In this document: one piece after another, positions 8,506-18,935 of the stretch
How the letters are laid out: every line of letters starts with the position of its first letter
How positions within the stretch are numbered: the first letter of the stretch is position 1
Assembly: GCF_028682635.1 (NCBI RefSeq)
Contig: NZ_JANHLK010000005.1
Span: 124,001-188,000, forward strand
Source: Pseudomonas putida
GTDB lineage: Bacteria > Pseudomonadota > Gammaproteobacteria > Pseudomonadales > Pseudomonadaceae
Reading direction: 5' to 3'
DNA length: 64,000 nucleotides
Notes under the pieces: model-generated
The model's input: the letters and a program-made list of their open reading frames with translations, nothing else
Told to the model about the DNA's origin: nothing
The model's database searches: none
Made by a program: the position numbers and the translations under genes

Positions 8506-9071
8506 GTTTTGATCAGTCCGCTGAATCCGAGAAAGGCCACTGCAATCAGGCCGGCACCGACCAGGTCGATCGGCAGGCCGCGAAAGGGCAGGGGCACATC
8601 GTTATCAAGTGTGCGCTGGCGCAGGTCGTTGAACAGGCTCAGTACCAGCCAGAAGCCCAGCCCGGCACCGAGGCTCAAGGCTGTGGCGTGAAAAAATCCC
8701 ATGTCCTCCCGGGCGTTGAGCAATGCCACGCCGAGCACCCCGGCATTACACAGCAGCAAAGGCCAGAGGCCTTCGAAGGACAATGTCGAAAACATCCGGG
8801 AAAGCAGCTGCAACAACGGGCCGATCAGCAGCACGCTCAATGGCAGAAACACAAACAGGCGCAGCGCCGTCATCTCCAGCGGCACCAGCAACCAGTGATA
8901 CAGCGCATAGCCGAGCACCCCGGTAATCAGCATCAGGCAGGTCGTGGCGATGCCCAAGGCATGGACCTGGCGACGTTCGCTGGCCAGCAGCGGCTCGACA
9001 CCCAGCGGCCAGTGCAACACGAAGTTGTTGAGCAGGGCAGTGCCGATAAGCGTAAGCAGGGTTTCGGTCAT
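8502..9071 (-). CDS. rnfA: Rnf/Rsx complex subunit A, divergent at cluster cysteines
   Basis: 189 aa, about six helices, RnfA/NqrE family. Conserved parts include [32 protein letters not shown] and [12 protein letters not shown]. The family motif LGLCP is LGVEP here (Glu26 in place of Cys26). At the second site the E. coli order TTNCAVLGVALL is replaced by [13 protein letters not shown], so Ala110 stands where Cys113 should be and the only Cys (108) is two residues earlier. It is the first gene of an rnfABDGE-nth operon; its stop overlaps the rnfB start (ATGA). Confidence 0.9.
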   Translation of the reverse strand: MTETLLTLIGTALLNNFVLHWPLGVEPLLASERRQVHALGIATTCLMLITGVLGYALYHWLLVPLEMTALRLFVFLPLSVLLIGPLLQLLSRMFSTLSFEGLWPLLLCNAGVLGVALLNAREDMGFFHATALSLGAGLGFWLVLSLFNDLRQRTLDNDVPLPFRGLPIDLVGAGLIAVAFLGFSGLIKT

Positions 9072-9100
9072 GATCGTCCGTATCCGTTGCTCGATAACCC

Positions 9101-9180
9101 TGTAGGAGCTGCCGCAGGCTGCGATCTTTGATCTTTTTCAAAGCAAATTCAAAAGATCGCAGCCTGCGGCAGCTCCTACA
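9101..9180. repeat. Paired REP element (class TAGGAGCTGCCGCAGG)
   Basis: Two inverted copies of a ~30-base REP (TGTAGGAGCTGCCGCAGGCT and onward into GATCTTT), separated by about 20 bases, form one large cruciform between the start of the rnf operon and metG. Confidence 0.9.
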
Positions 9181-9222
9181 AGTAATGCCCGAGTTCAGTA
9201 ATAGTATGGGCCAGACATGAAA

Positions 9223-9255
9223 ATCCCACAGTCGCGCCAGGCACGACTGTGGGAT
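9223..9255 (-). terminator. Rho-independent terminator of metG
   Basis: ATCCCACAGTCG and CGACTGTGGGAT form a perfect 12-bp stem. On the minus strand the stem is followed by TTTT, 18 bases after the metG stop. Confidence 0.88.
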
Positions 9256-9272
9256 CGGTTTACCGCAGTGCC

Positions 9273-11324
9273 TTACTTGATCCGCTGACCAGGCTTGGCG
9301 CCGCTGTCAGGGCTGAGCAGGTAGATTTCTTCACCGCCAGGACCGGCTGCCATCACCATGCCTTCGGAAATGCCGAACTTCATTTTCCGTGGCTTGAGGT
9401 TGGCAATCATCATGGTCAGGCGACCATCGAGCTTGGACGGGTCCGGGTAGGCGCTCTTGATGCCGGAGAACACGTTGCGTTGTTCGTCACCGATGTCCAG
9501 GGTAAGGCGCAGCAGCTTGTCGGCACCTTCCACGTGTTCGGCCTTGACGATCAGGGCGACGCGCAGGTCAACCGCGGCAAAGGTGTCGAACTCGATTTCC
9601 GGCGACAGCGGATCCTTGGCCAGCTCGCCATTACCGGCTGGTGTGGCTTCGCCGGTGTCGGTCTGGCTGGCGGTCAGGTCTTCTTTCGAGGCGTCGGTCA
9701 TGGCTTGCACTTTGACCGGGTCGATACGGGTCATCAACGGCTTGAACTCGTTCAACTGATGGTTGGCGAGCAAGGTCGCGTGATCGTTCCAGGTCAGTGG
9801 CGCAACATTGAGGAACGCCTCGGCATCGGCGGCCAGCAGCGGCAATACCGGTTTGAGGAAGATCACCAGTTGACGGAACAGGTTGACGCCGGTGGCGCAG
9901 ATGGCCTGGACTTCATCCTGCTTGCCTTCCTGCTTGTTCAGCGACCACGGTGCCTTGTCGGCGATCCAGGCGTTGGCGCGGTCGGCCAGGCCCATGATCT
10001 CGCGCATGGCGCGGGCGAAGTCGCGGGCTTCATAGGCGTCGGCGATGCTTGGCGCGGCGGCCAGGAAGGCTTCGGTCAGCTCCGGCGCGGCGTTGGTCTC
10101 GACCATCACGCCGGCATTGCCCTTGTTGATGAACCCGGCGCAACGGCTGGCGATGTTGACGACTTTGCCGACCAGGTCGGAGTTGACCTTCTGCACGAAA
10201 TCTTCGAGGTTCAGGTCGAGGTCGTCGACGCCACGGCTCAGCTTGGCCGCGTAGTAATAGCGCAGGTATTCCGGCGACAGGTGGTCGAGGTAGGTCCGGG
10301 CCTTGATGAAGGTACCACGGGACTTGGACATTTTCTGGCCGTTGACGGTCAGGTAGCCGTGCACGTTGATGCCGGTCGGCTTGCGGTAACCCGCGCCTTC
10401 GAGCATCGCTGGCCAGAACAGGGCGTGGAAGTTGACGATGTCCTTGCCGATGAAGTGGTACAACTCGGCGGTCGAGTCCTTGCCCCAGAACGCGTCGAAG
10501 TCCAGCTCCGGCGTACGGTCGCAAAGGTTCTTGAAGCTGGCCATGTAGCCGATTGGTGCATCCAGCCAGACGTAGAAGTACTTGCCCGGCTCGTCGGGGA
10601 TCTCGAAGCCGAAGTACGGCGCATCGCGGGAGATGTCCCACTGTTGCAGGCCGGCATCCAGCCATTCGGCGATCTTGTTCGCCACGGCGTCCTGCAGGGT
10701 GCCGCTGCGGGTCCAGGCCTGCAGCATTTCCTGGAAGTCCGGCAGCTTGAAGAAGAAGTGCTGGGAATCCTTGAGCACCGGGGTGGCGCCGGAGATTGCC
10801 GACTTCGGATCCTTCAGGTCGGTCGGTGCGTAGGTCGCGCCGCATTTTTCGCAGTTGTCGCCGTACTGGTCTTCAGTGCCGCATTTCGGGCAGGTGCCCT
10901 TGATGAAGCGGTCGGCCAGGAACATTTTCTTTTCCGGGTCGAAATACTGCGTGATCGAGCGTTGGGCGATGTGCCCGGCGTCGCGCAGCTTGAGGTAGAT
11001 CTGGCTCGACAGCTCACGGTTTTCTTCGGCGTGAGTGGAGTGGAAGTTGTCGAAGTCCACCAGGAACTCGGCAAAGTCGGCGCTGTGTTCAGCCTGGACG
11101 TTGGCGATCAGTTGTTCCGGGGTGATGCCTTCCTTTTCCGCGCGCAGCATGATCGCCGAACCGTGGGCGTCGTCGGCGCAGACATAAATGCATTGGTTGC
11201 CGCGGTGCTTCTGGAAGCGCACCCACATATCGGTCTGGATGTACTCCAGCATATGGCCGAGGTGAATCGAACCATTGGCATAGGGCAGGGCGCTGGTGAC
11301 GAGGATCTTGCGTGGCTCGGACAT
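9273..11324 (-). CDS. metG: Methionyl-tRNA synthetase
   Basis: 683 aa, full length. Charges tRNA-Met with methionine. The class I HIGH motif is HLGH within [17 protein letters not shown] (near residue 13-28), and KMSKSRGTF gives the KMSKS loop. The zinc knuckle has two Cys pairs ([17 protein letters not shown], about 145-161). The C-terminal 110 residues (from about [18 protein letters not shown]) are the EMAP/Arc1p-type tRNA-binding domain that aids dimerisation. It is divergent from mrp, as in P. aeruginosa (PA3482/PA3481). Confidence 0.98.
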   Translation of the reverse strand: MSEPRKILVTSALPYANGSIHLGHMLEYIQTDMWVRFQKHRGNQCIYVCADDAHGSAIMLRAEKEGITPEQLIANVQAEHSADFAEFLVDFDNFHSTHAEENRELSSQIYLKLRDAGHIAQRSITQYFDPEKKMFLADRFIKGTCPKCGTEDQYGDNCEKCGATYAPTDLKDPKSAISGATPVLKDSQHFFFKLPDFQEMLQAWTRSGTLQDAVANKIAEWLDAGLQQWDISRDAPYFGFEIPDEPGKYFYVWLDAPIGYMASFKNLCDRTPELDFDAFWGKDSTAELYHFIGKDIVNFHALFWPAMLEGAGYRKPTGINVHGYLTVNGQKMSKSRGTFIKARTYLDHLSPEYLRYYYAAKLSRGVDDLDLNLEDFVQKVNSDLVGKVVNIASRCAGFINKGNAGVMVETNAAPELTEAFLAAAPSIADAYEARDFARAMREIMGLADRANAWIADKAPWSLNKQEGKQDEVQAICATGVNLFRQLVIFLKPVLPLLAADAEAFLNVAPLTWNDHATLLANHQLNEFKPLMTRIDPVKVQAMTDASKEDLTASQTDTGEATPAGNGELAKDPLSPEIEFDTFAAVDLRVALIVKAEHVEGADKLLRLTLDIGDEQRNVFSGIKSAYPDPSKLDGRLTMMIANLKPRKMKFGISEGMVMAAGPGGEEIYLLSPDSGAKPGQRIK

Positions 11325-11477
11325 GGGGCTCGGCTACTTGATGAAACGGAGGTCGGCCACTATAAAGCGCCGGCAAAGATATTTCACCCCTGCAAATCGT
11401 TGCCGGGCATGCCGTCCGGAAGACAGAAGGGGTAGGATACCCGCCATCTATTCCCAGTCCTGTTTTCGGAGTTGCCC

Positions 11478-12572
11478 ATGAGCGCCGTCAATCGCGCAGC
11501 GGTGGAAGCCGTCCTTCGCCAATACACCGACCCCTACCTGAACCAGGATCCGGTCAGCGCCGGGTGCGTGCGCAATATCGAGATCCAGGGCGACCGCGTC
11601 AGCGTGCAGCTGGAACTGGGCTATGCCGCCGGTTTGTTCAAGAGTGGTTGGGCGCAGATGCTGCAAATGGCCATTGAAGGCCTCGACGGTGTCAGCACTG
11701 CCCGCGTCGACATCACCAGTGTGATCGCCGCGCACAAGGCCCAGGCACAGATCCCGGGTCTGGCCAACGTCAAGAACGTCGTGGCCGTGGCGTCCGGCAA
11801 AGGCGGCGTGGGCAAGTCCACCACCGCCGCCAACCTGGCCTTGGCCCTGGCCCGCGAAGGGGCCAAGGTCGGCATTCTCGATGCGGACATCTATGGTCCG
11901 AGCCAGGGCATCATGTTCGGCATCGCCGAGGGTACCCGGCCGCAGATCAAGGATCAGAAATGGTTCGTGCCGATCCAGTCCCACGGCGTCGAAGTGATGT
12001 CCATGGCGTTCCTCACCGACGACAACACGCCGATGGTCTGGCGCGGGCCGATGGTCTCTGGCGCCTTGCTGCAACTGGTGACGCAGACCTCGTGGGGCGA
12101 CCTGGATTACCTGGTCATCGACATGCCGCCAGGCACCGGGGATATCCAGCTGACCCTGGCACAGAAAGTCCCGGTGGCCGGTGCGGTGATCGTGACCACC
12201 CCCCAGGACCTGGCACTGCTGGACGCACGCAAGGGCGTGGAGATGTTCCGCAAGGTCAACATCCCGGTGCTGGGCGTGGTGGAAAACATGGCCGTGCACA
12301 TCTGCTCGAACTGCGGGCATGCCGAACATCTGTTCGGCGAGGGCGGCGGGGTGAAGCTGGCCAATCAGTATGGCGTCGAGCTACTGGCTTCGTTGCCGCT
12401 GGCAATGGCCATCCGCGAGCAGGCCGATGGCGGCAAGCCAACGGTGATCGCCGAGCCTGACAGCCCGATCGCCCTGGTTTACCAGGAGCTGGCGCGCCAT
12501 GTCGGCGCACGGATCGTGTTGCAGGAGGCGTTGACGCCGGCGATGCCGAACATCAGCATCAGCGACGATTGA
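11478..12572 (+). CDS. apbC: Mrp/ApbC iron-sulfur cluster carrier P-loop ATPase
   Basis: 364 aa. An N-terminal MIP18-like domain (about 1-85) is followed by a Mrp/NBP35 ATPase. The deviant Walker A is SGKGGVGKSTTAANLALAL (about 109-127); the CxxC that binds the transferred cluster is ICSNCGHAEHLFG (near 276-279). It carries and delivers 4Fe-4S clusters to apo-proteins in the cytoplasm. The ATG at 11478 has CGGAG 6-7 bases before it; an upstream TTG is less likely. Divergent from metG. Confidence 0.95.
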   Translation: MSAVNRAAVEAVLRQYTDPYLNQDPVSAGCVRNIEIQGDRVSVQLELGYAAGLFKSGWAQMLQMAIEGLDGVSTARVDITSVIAAHKAQAQIPGLANVKNVVAVASGKGGVGKSTTAANLALALAREGAKVGILDADIYGPSQGIMFGIAEGTRPQIKDQKWFVPIQSHGVEVMSMAFLTDDNTPMVWRGPMVSGALLQLVTQTSWGDLDYLVIDMPPGTGDIQLTLAQKVPVAGAVIVTTPQDLALLDARKGVEMFRKVNIPVLGVVENMAVHICSNCGHAEHLFGEGGGVKLANQYGVELLASLPLAMAIREQADGGKPTVIAEPDSPIALVYQELARHVGARIVLQEALTPAMPNISISDD

Positions 12573-12596
12573 TCGGTTGAAGAAACGCGATCCAAT

Positions 12597-12686
12597 TGTG
12601 GGAGCGGGCTTGCTCGCGAAGGCGGTGTGACATTCAACAGATTAGTTGACTGATCTACCGCCTTCGCGAGCAAGCCCGCTCCCACA
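12597..12686. repeat. Paired REP element (class GGGAGCGGGCTTGCTCGCG)
   Basis: Inverted copies of TGTGGGAGCGGGCTTGCTCG (continuing GCGAAGGCGG) flank a 27-base spacer, between two convergent genes, where it could also act as a terminator. Confidence 0.9.
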
Positions 12687-12703
12687 TAGGTTCTGTGTAT
12701 GCC

Positions 12704-13462
12704 TTAAATCCGCAACCCGCCATCCAGCTCCAGAATCCGACCGGTGTAATAGTCGTTCTCGAAGATGTAAGCCGCCGATTGGGCGATTTCTTCCGGCTTG
12801 CCCATGCGCTTGAGCGGAATCCCCGACGTCATCTTCTCCAGCGCTTCAGGTTTCATGCTCAGGGTCATTTCGGTTTCGATGAAGCCCGGTGCAATGCCGG
12901 CCACGCGAATGCCGTAGCGCGCCAGTTCCTTGGCCCAGGTCACCGTCGCCGCAGCGACACCGGCCTTGGCGGCGGAGTAGTTGGTCTGGCCGACGTTGCC
13001 GGCGCGGGAAATCGACGAGATATTGATAATCGCGCCGCTGTTGTCCAGCTCGACCATTTTCGCCGCGACTTCACGTGTGCACAGGAATACGCCCGTCAGG
13101 TTGACGTCGATGACCGCCTGCCACTGGGCCAGGCTCATCTTGGTCATTTCGCCATCCTTGACCTTGAGCAGCAGGCCGTCACGCAAAATACCGGCGTTGT
13201 TGATCAGGCCATGGATCGCGCCGAAGTCGTCAGCGACCTGAGCGACCATGTGGCTTACTTGCTCTTCGTTGGCCACATTGCACAGGTAGGCGCGGGCTTC
13301 GACACCCTTGGCCTTGCAGGCGGCAACGGCGTCGTCGAGTTTTTCCTGGTTCAGGTCCACCAGCGCCAGCTTCGCGCCCCTGGCGGCGAAATACTCGGCC
13401 ATGGAGCGGCCTAAACCCTGGCAACCGCCAGTGATAATGATTACTTTGTCAGTGAGTTGCAT
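12704..13462 (-). CDS. FabG-like short-chain dehydrogenase/reductase
   Basis: 252 aa classical SDR. The cofactor loop TGGCQGLG (about 11-18) gives the TGxxxGxG motif, NNAG is present (near 90), and the catalytic Ser-Tyr-Lys are in [21 protein letters not shown]. The end ([10 protein letters not shown]) is typical of FabG-like NADPH-dependent 3-oxoacyl reductases. The start is taken at MQLTDKV; in-frame codons further up (GTG at 13516) would add a non-conserved 18-residue extension. Next to the hugZ-like gene, matching PA4389-PA4388 order. Substrate not known; a second FabG outside the fatty-acid cluster often has another role. Confidence 0.88.
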   Translation of the reverse strand: MQLTDKVIIITGGCQGLGRSMAEYFAARGAKLALVDLNQEKLDDAVAACKAKGVEARAYLCNVANEEQVSHMVAQVADDFGAIHGLINNAGILRDGLLLKVKDGEMTKMSLAQWQAVIDVNLTGVFLCTREVAAKMVELDNSGAIINISSISRAGNVGQTNYSAAKAGVAAATVTWAKELARYGIRVAGIAPGFIETEMTLSMKPEALEKMTSGIPLKRMGKPEEIAQSAAYIFENDYYTGRILELDGGLRI

Positions 13463-13615
13463 TCGTAATGCCCCGGTAGGTTTGGGTGTTTTTTCATAAG
13501 GCATCTTCTCCATCACGCCTACCTTGGCACATGAGAACTGCCCCCAATGGTCAACTGGTACCTGTGCCAGTAGCTGATCCGTTTTTACGACGGATTCTTA
13601 ATAAGGAGTCATAAA

Positions 13616-14347
13616 TTGAGCGTTGAAGCGGCTAAGAATGCACGAGAATTGCTCCTCAAGGAATACCGTGGGGTGCTCTCGACACACTCCAAATCGATGC
13701 CCGGTTTCCCGTTCGGCTCCGTGGTTCCGTACTGCCTGGACGAGCTCGGCCGGCCGCTGATCCTTATCAGCCGCATCGCCCAGCACACCCACAACCTGCA
13801 AAAGGATCCAAAATGCTCGCTGTTCGTGGGCGAGCGAGGCGCTGAAGATGTCCAGGCCGTTGGTCGCCTGACGTACCTGGCCGAGGCGCAACAGATCGAA
13901 GACGAGGCAGCCATCGAAGCCGCTGCCGAACGTTACTACCGCTATTTCCCGGATTCGCAGAGTTATCACAAGGCCCACGATTTCGATTTCTGGGTGCTCA
14001 CGCCGGTGCGTCATCGCTACATCGGCGGCTTCGGCGCGATTCACTGGGTCAACGAGCTGACCCTGGCCAACCCCTTTGCCGGCAAGGCCGAGCTGAGCAT
14101 GATCGAGCACATGAACGCCGATCACGCCAAGGCCATCGCGCATTACGTCGAACTGGCCGGCCTGCCGAATACCTCGCCAGCCAGGCTGGTGGGCATCGAC
14201 AGCGAAGGTATGCACCTGCTGATCGGTCAAGGGCTGCATTGGTTGCCGTTCCAAGCGCCTTGTAATACGCCGACACAAGTTCGCGAAGCCTTGGTTTTCC
14301 TGGCTCACGCCGAACATTGGCCGAAAAATGCAGTGGCCGACGCTTGA
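13616..14347 (+). CDS. HugZ-like haem-utilisation protein (PNPOx-like fold)
   Basis: 243 aa. The start is a TTG, decided by a strong AAGGAG 7 bases before it (13603-13608) and by MSVEAAKNARELL. The N-terminal split-barrel pyridoxamine-phosphate-oxidase-like domain (SMPGFPFGSVVPYCLDELGR) is followed by a C-terminal DUF2470 domain (about 155-240: LSMIEHMNADHAKAIAHYV). Proteins of this layout include HugZ/HutZ haem-degrading enzymes, but many members have no proven activity. Cytoplasmic. Confidence 0.82.
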   Translation: MSVEAAKNARELLLKEYRGVLSTHSKSMPGFPFGSVVPYCLDELGRPLILISRIAQHTHNLQKDPKCSLFVGERGAEDVQAVGRLTYLAEAQQIEDEAAIEAAAERYYRYFPDSQSYHKAHDFDFWVLTPVRHRYIGGFGAIHWVNELTLANPFAGKAELSMIEHMNADHAKAIAHYVELAGLPNTSPARLVGIDSEGMHLLIGQGLHWLPFQAPCNTPTQVREALVFLAHAEHWPKNAVADA

Positions 14348-14413
14348 ATTCACGAAACGGCGACGTCATCTAAGGATTACTGGCAAGGCATTCTTGCGTT
14401 GAGGAACCATTTG

Positions 14414-14890
14414 ATGCGCCCTTTTTTGTTGCTCTTTCTGCTGTTCCCGGTGTTGGAGCTGTTCATATTCGTCAAGGTGGCAGGGGCAATCGGGTTTTTC
14501 CCGGCCCTGCTGCTGATCATTCTCGGCTCGATGTTCGGTGTGTTCGTGTTGCGCGTCGCCGGGCTGGCCACGGCGCTGCGTGCCCGTGAAAGCCTGAACC
14601 GCGGCGAGCTGCCGGCCCAGACCATGCTCGAGGGCCTGATGCTGGCTTTGGCCGGGGGCCTGTTGATCCTTCCGGGATTCATCAGCGACGTGATCGGCCT
14701 GGTCATGTTGCTGCCGGTCAGCCGTCGCCTGCTGGCCAATAAAATGCGCCAGCGTGCCGAGGAACAAGCGATCCGCCAGCGTGCGTTCGCCGATGATCTT
14801 GCGCCCCGTGGCGGTCCCGCACCCCGCGAGCCGCTCGGTCGCGAGCCCAATGTGATCGAAGGCGAGTTCGAACACCGCGATACCAAGTGA
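14414..14890 (+). CDS. fxsA: FxsA family membrane protein
   Basis: 158 aa. The ATG at 14414 has GAGGA upstream and gives the family start MRPFLLLFLLFPVLELFIF. Hydrophobic helices cover about 1-22, 25-50 and 75-100 (GGLLILPGFISDVIGLVMLL), then a charged cytoplasmic tail (RQRAFADDLAPRGG). FxsA is a small inner-membrane protein known in E. coli for suppressing phage T7 exclusion by F; its normal job is unclear. It precedes groES, as in P. aeruginosa (PA4387-PA4386). Confidence 0.9.
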   Translation: MRPFLLLFLLFPVLELFIFVKVAGAIGFFPALLLIILGSMFGVFVLRVAGLATALRARESLNRGELPAQTMLEGLMLALAGGLLILPGFISDVIGLVMLLPVSRRLLANKMRQRAEEQAIRQRAFADDLAPRGGPAPREPLGREPNVIEGEFEHRDTK

Positions 14891-14903
14891 TACGTCACCT
14901 GCA

Positions 14904-14930
14904 CACGGCACCTTCGGGTGCCGTGTTCGT
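14904..14930 (+). terminator. Terminator after fxsA
   Basis: CACGGCACC-TTCG-GGTGCCGTG, a 9-bp perfect stem with a stable UUCG tetraloop, followed by TTCGTTTT. Confidence 0.8.
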
Positions 14931-14969
14931 TTTCGGGAGATCGGCGTAAAAAATTTTTCGATCCCCGCC

Positions 14970-14997
14970 CTTGTAATCAGCTTGTACGCCCTTATGT
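14970..14997 (+). promoter_or_regulatory. Candidate sigma-32 (heat-shock) promoter of groESL
   Basis: CTTGTAA at 14970-14976 and CCTTATGT at 14990-14997, 13 bases apart, resemble the sigma-32 consensus CTTGAAA-N13-CCCCATNT. It lies about 145 bases before groES with a long leader between. Matches are imperfect; the assignment rests on the operon's known heat-shock control. Confidence 0.5.
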
Positions 14998-15140
14998 AAC
15001 GGTCACCGCAAGGTTTCTGGCGAGCACGCCAGACAGACTTCCGCGGTTCGCTCGACGAACCGCACCCGGCACCGCCGGACTTTGTTAAACCCGCCGGGAC
15101 TACACCGGCCGATGAAAACCACAATTAGGAGAGATCGACA

Positions 15141-15434
15141 ATGAAGCTTCGTCCTCTGCATGACCGCGTCGTCATCCGTCGCAGCGAAGAAGAAAAGAAA
15201 ACCGCTGGCGGTATCGTCCTGCCAGGTTCGGCTGCTGAAAAAGCCAACAGCGGCGAAATCCTCGCTGTCGGCACCGGCCGCGTACTGGAAAACGGTGAAG
15301 TGCGTGCACTGTCCGTGAAAGTGGGCGACAAGGTTGTGTTCGGTCCTTACTCCGGCAGCAACACAGTGAAAGTCGACGGCGAAGACCTGCTGGTAATGAG
15401 CGAGAACGAAATCCTCGCTGTTGTCGAAGGCTGA
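15141..15434 (+). CDS. groES: Co-chaperonin GroES
   Basis: 97 aa, standard length. Forms the heptameric lid of the GroEL chamber in the cytoplasm. [14 protein letters not shown] start; the mobile loop that contacts GroEL is in [17 protein letters not shown]. Strong AGGAG ribosome site. First gene of the groESL operon; groEL begins 50 bases after its stop. Confidence 0.99.
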   Translation: MKLRPLHDRVVIRRSEEEKKTAGGIVLPGSAAEKANSGEILAVGTGRVLENGEVRALSVKVGDKVVFGPYSGSNTVKVDGEDLLVMSENEILAVVEG

Positions 15435-15471
15435 TTACCCGCTCATTTTCCCGTTACTACAAAGTATTTAA

Positions 15472-17130
<1,659 letters not shown>

Positions 17131-17150
17131 GCCAGCCTTACCCCTGTACT

Positions 17151-17186
17151 AAAAAACCCCGCCTGCGAAAGCAGGCGGGGTTTTTT
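17151..17186 (+). terminator. Rho-independent terminator of groESL
   Basis: AAAAAACCCCGCCTGC-GAAA-GCAGGCGGGGTTTTTT: a 10-bp GC stem with GAAA loop and T-run, 20 bases after groEL. Confidence 0.95.
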
Positions 17187-17201
17187 ATTATTGCCCGGAT
17201 C

Positions 17202-17280
17202 AAAAGATCGCAGCCTGCGGCAGCTCCTACATGGAAATGCGTTCCCCCTGTAGGAGCTGCCGCAGGCTGCGATCTTTTGA
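17202..17280. repeat. Paired REP element (class TAGGAGCTGCCGCAGG)
   Basis: Inverted copies of the TGTAGGAGCTGCCGCAGGCT / AGCCTGCGGCAGCTCCTACA unit around a 20-base spacer, between groEL and the convergent PAP2 gene. Confidence 0.9.
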
Positions 17281-17293
17281 TCTTCGTTCAGGC

Positions 17294-18031
17294 TCAGGCC
17301 GTTTGAACATTGACCACGGGCTCAACCCTCGAAGCAGGCCTATACAGAATCCAGTAATAAGACCCCAGGCAAATCAGCCAGCAAAACACCGCCGTCCACA
17401 CGTTGTGCGAGAAAAAGTGTGCCCCCTGCAGCATCCGGCCGATGGAAAACACCGAACCCAGGGCAAAGGCGAAAACCAGTGCCGCACGTGCCATGCGTGG
17501 ACGGCGATCACGCAACACGAAAAACAGCGCAAACAGGGTGAAACCGGTCGCGGCGTGACCGCCAGGCCAGCAACGACCCGGTTTCTCCGTGGCCGGACGC
17601 GGGCTCAACAATTCGCTGTAGGTCTCGTGGCCGCCGAACTGCTCGAGGCTCCACGGGCATTGCACCGCCGTTACCGCTTTCATCGGGGTGACGAAGGACG
17701 TCGCCAGCCCCAGGGACAGCACCAGGCAGCCCAATTCCCGCTTGAACGGTTTGAGCCGGGCCATGAAGAATGAACCGGCAAAGCCGAAGATTGCCAGCAC
17801 CGAAAAGGCTATGACCAGTTGCTTGGCCCGGTCGTGCAGGACGGTTTCCAGGAAATAACTGTGCCGCCCGATGAAATCCCCGGCGACCGGGTCGTAGAAC
17901 AGCCTGGCCAGGTCCATGTCCAACGTCGTCAGTTCGAGCAATACCAGAATGATGGCTGCAATGGCGGGAACACCCAGGCACACCCAGAAGTTGAGCGGTC
18001 GGGAAGCGGGGCGTGCAGAGATCGAAACCAT
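17294..18031 (-). CDS. Membrane PAP2-superfamily protein with altered motifs
   Basis: 245 aa with about five or six hydrophobic helices. It fits the PAP2 phosphatase superfamily (COG3907-like): motif 2 is PGGHAATGF (usual PSGH) and motif 3 is IGRMLQGAHFFSHNVW (usual SR-x5-H-x3-D, here GR-x5-H-x3-H). Motif 1, normally K-x6-RP, reads KAVTAVQCP with Cys in place of Arg. The His residues used for phosphoryl transfer are kept. Possible substrates are lipid phosphates or undecaprenyl/lipid A phosphates of the envelope; not determined. It lies back-to-back with colRS, which controls envelope genes, so a shared regulatory region is possible. Confidence 0.8.
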   Translation of the reverse strand: MVSISARPASRPLNFWVCLGVPAIAAIILVLLELTTLDMDLARLFYDPVAGDFIGRHSYFLETVLHDRAKQLVIAFSVLAIFGFAGSFFMARLKPFKRELGCLVLSLGLATSFVTPMKAVTAVQCPWSLEQFGGHETYSELLSPRPATEKPGRCWPGGHAATGFTLFALFFVLRDRRPRMARAALVFAFALGSVFSIGRMLQGAHFFSHNVWTAVFCWLICLGSYYWILYRPASRVEPVVNVQTA

Positions 18032-18251
18032 GGCAAATCCTTGGTCAGTGGAATGTTCTTGAGTACGCAGCCGCGCGGAGTCTGCGCTCTATCCTGTCGT
18101 CAACCTGTGAACCGATAGTGAAAAAAAACGTTGAGGCTCGAGCCGGTCATTTCGCCAGGCAAACGCCTGCACACAACCCTGGCCCTGAGGCTTACTTGGC
18201 CTTAAGCTGCGCGGGCCAAGACGGCCGTCACTGTGTACGGAGAAGATGCCC

Positions 18252-18935
18252 ATGCGAATTTTATTGGTTGAAGACAACCGCGATATCCTGGCCAATCTGG
18301 CCGATTACCTGGGACTCAAGGGCTATACCGTGGATTGCGCACAGGACGGCTTGTCGGGCCTGCATCTGGCAGCCACCGAGCATTACGACTTGATCGTGCT
18401 CGACATCATGTTGCCTGGCATCGACGGTTACACGCTGTGCAAACGCCTGCGCGAAGATGCCCGCCGCGACACTCCAGTGATCATGCTCACCGCTCGCGAT
18501 CAACTGGATGACCGGCTGCAAGGCTTCAAGTCCGGTGCCGACGATTACCTGATCAAACCTTTCGCCTTGTCCGAACTGGCGGCGCGGGTCGAAGCGGTCA
18601 TGCGTCGCACCCAGGGGGGCGGTCGCCGGACCTTGCAGGTCGGCGACCTGAGTTATGACCTCGACACCCTGGAGGTCACCCGTGAAGGCCGCTTGCTCAA
18701 GCTCAATCCGGTGGGCCTGAAGTTGCTGGCGGTACTGATGCAGAAAAGCCCGCATGTACTGCGCCGGGAAATTCTCGAAGAGGCCCTGTGGGGCGATGAC
18801 TGCCCGGACAGCGACAGCCTGCGCAGCCACGTCCATCAATTGCGCCAGGTGATCGACAAGCCGTTCGCCAAACCGCTGCTGCAAACCGTGCACGGTGTGG
18901 GTTACCGCCTGGCCGAGGGGCGTGATGGAGTTTAA
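18252..18935 (+). CDS. colR: Response regulator ColR
   Basis: 227 aa OmpR/PhoB-type regulator. Receiver: EDN (8-9), phospho-acceptor D51 in LDIMLPG, and K in DYLIKPFAL. The C-terminal winged helix covers about 130-225 (LRSHVHQLRQVID; TVHGVGYRLAEG). ATG at 18252 gives the usual MRILLVEDNRD start with GGAG about 9 bases before; an ATG 6 bases upstream is too close. ColRS in Pseudomonas answers excess Zn, Fe and other metals and helps keep the outer membrane sound. It overlaps colS by 11 bases and heads a cluster with a methyltransferase and InaA kinase, as in PA4381-PA4378. Confidence 0.95.
   Translation: MRILLVEDNRDILANLADYLGLKGYTVDCAQDGLSGLHLAATEHYDLIVLDIMLPGIDGYTLCKRLREDARRDTPVIMLTARDQLDDRLQGFKSGADDYLIKPFALSELAARVEAVMRRTQGGGRRTLQVGDLSYDLDTLEVTREGRLLKLNPVGLKLLAVLMQKSPHVLRREILEEALWGDDCPDSDSLRSHVHQLRQVIDKPFAKPLLQTVHGVGYRLAEGRDGV

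Noticed and set aside
9101..9180. CRISPR-like repeat
   Set aside because: Only two inverted copies, not regularly spaced direct repeats; sequence matches Pseudomonas REP elements.
9249..11435. Very long open frame antisense to metG (728 codons), rich in Val, Gly and Asp
   Set aside because: It is the mirror of a perfectly conserved methionyl-tRNA synthetase; long antisense frames are common in GC-rich DNA and its composition is typical of such shadows.
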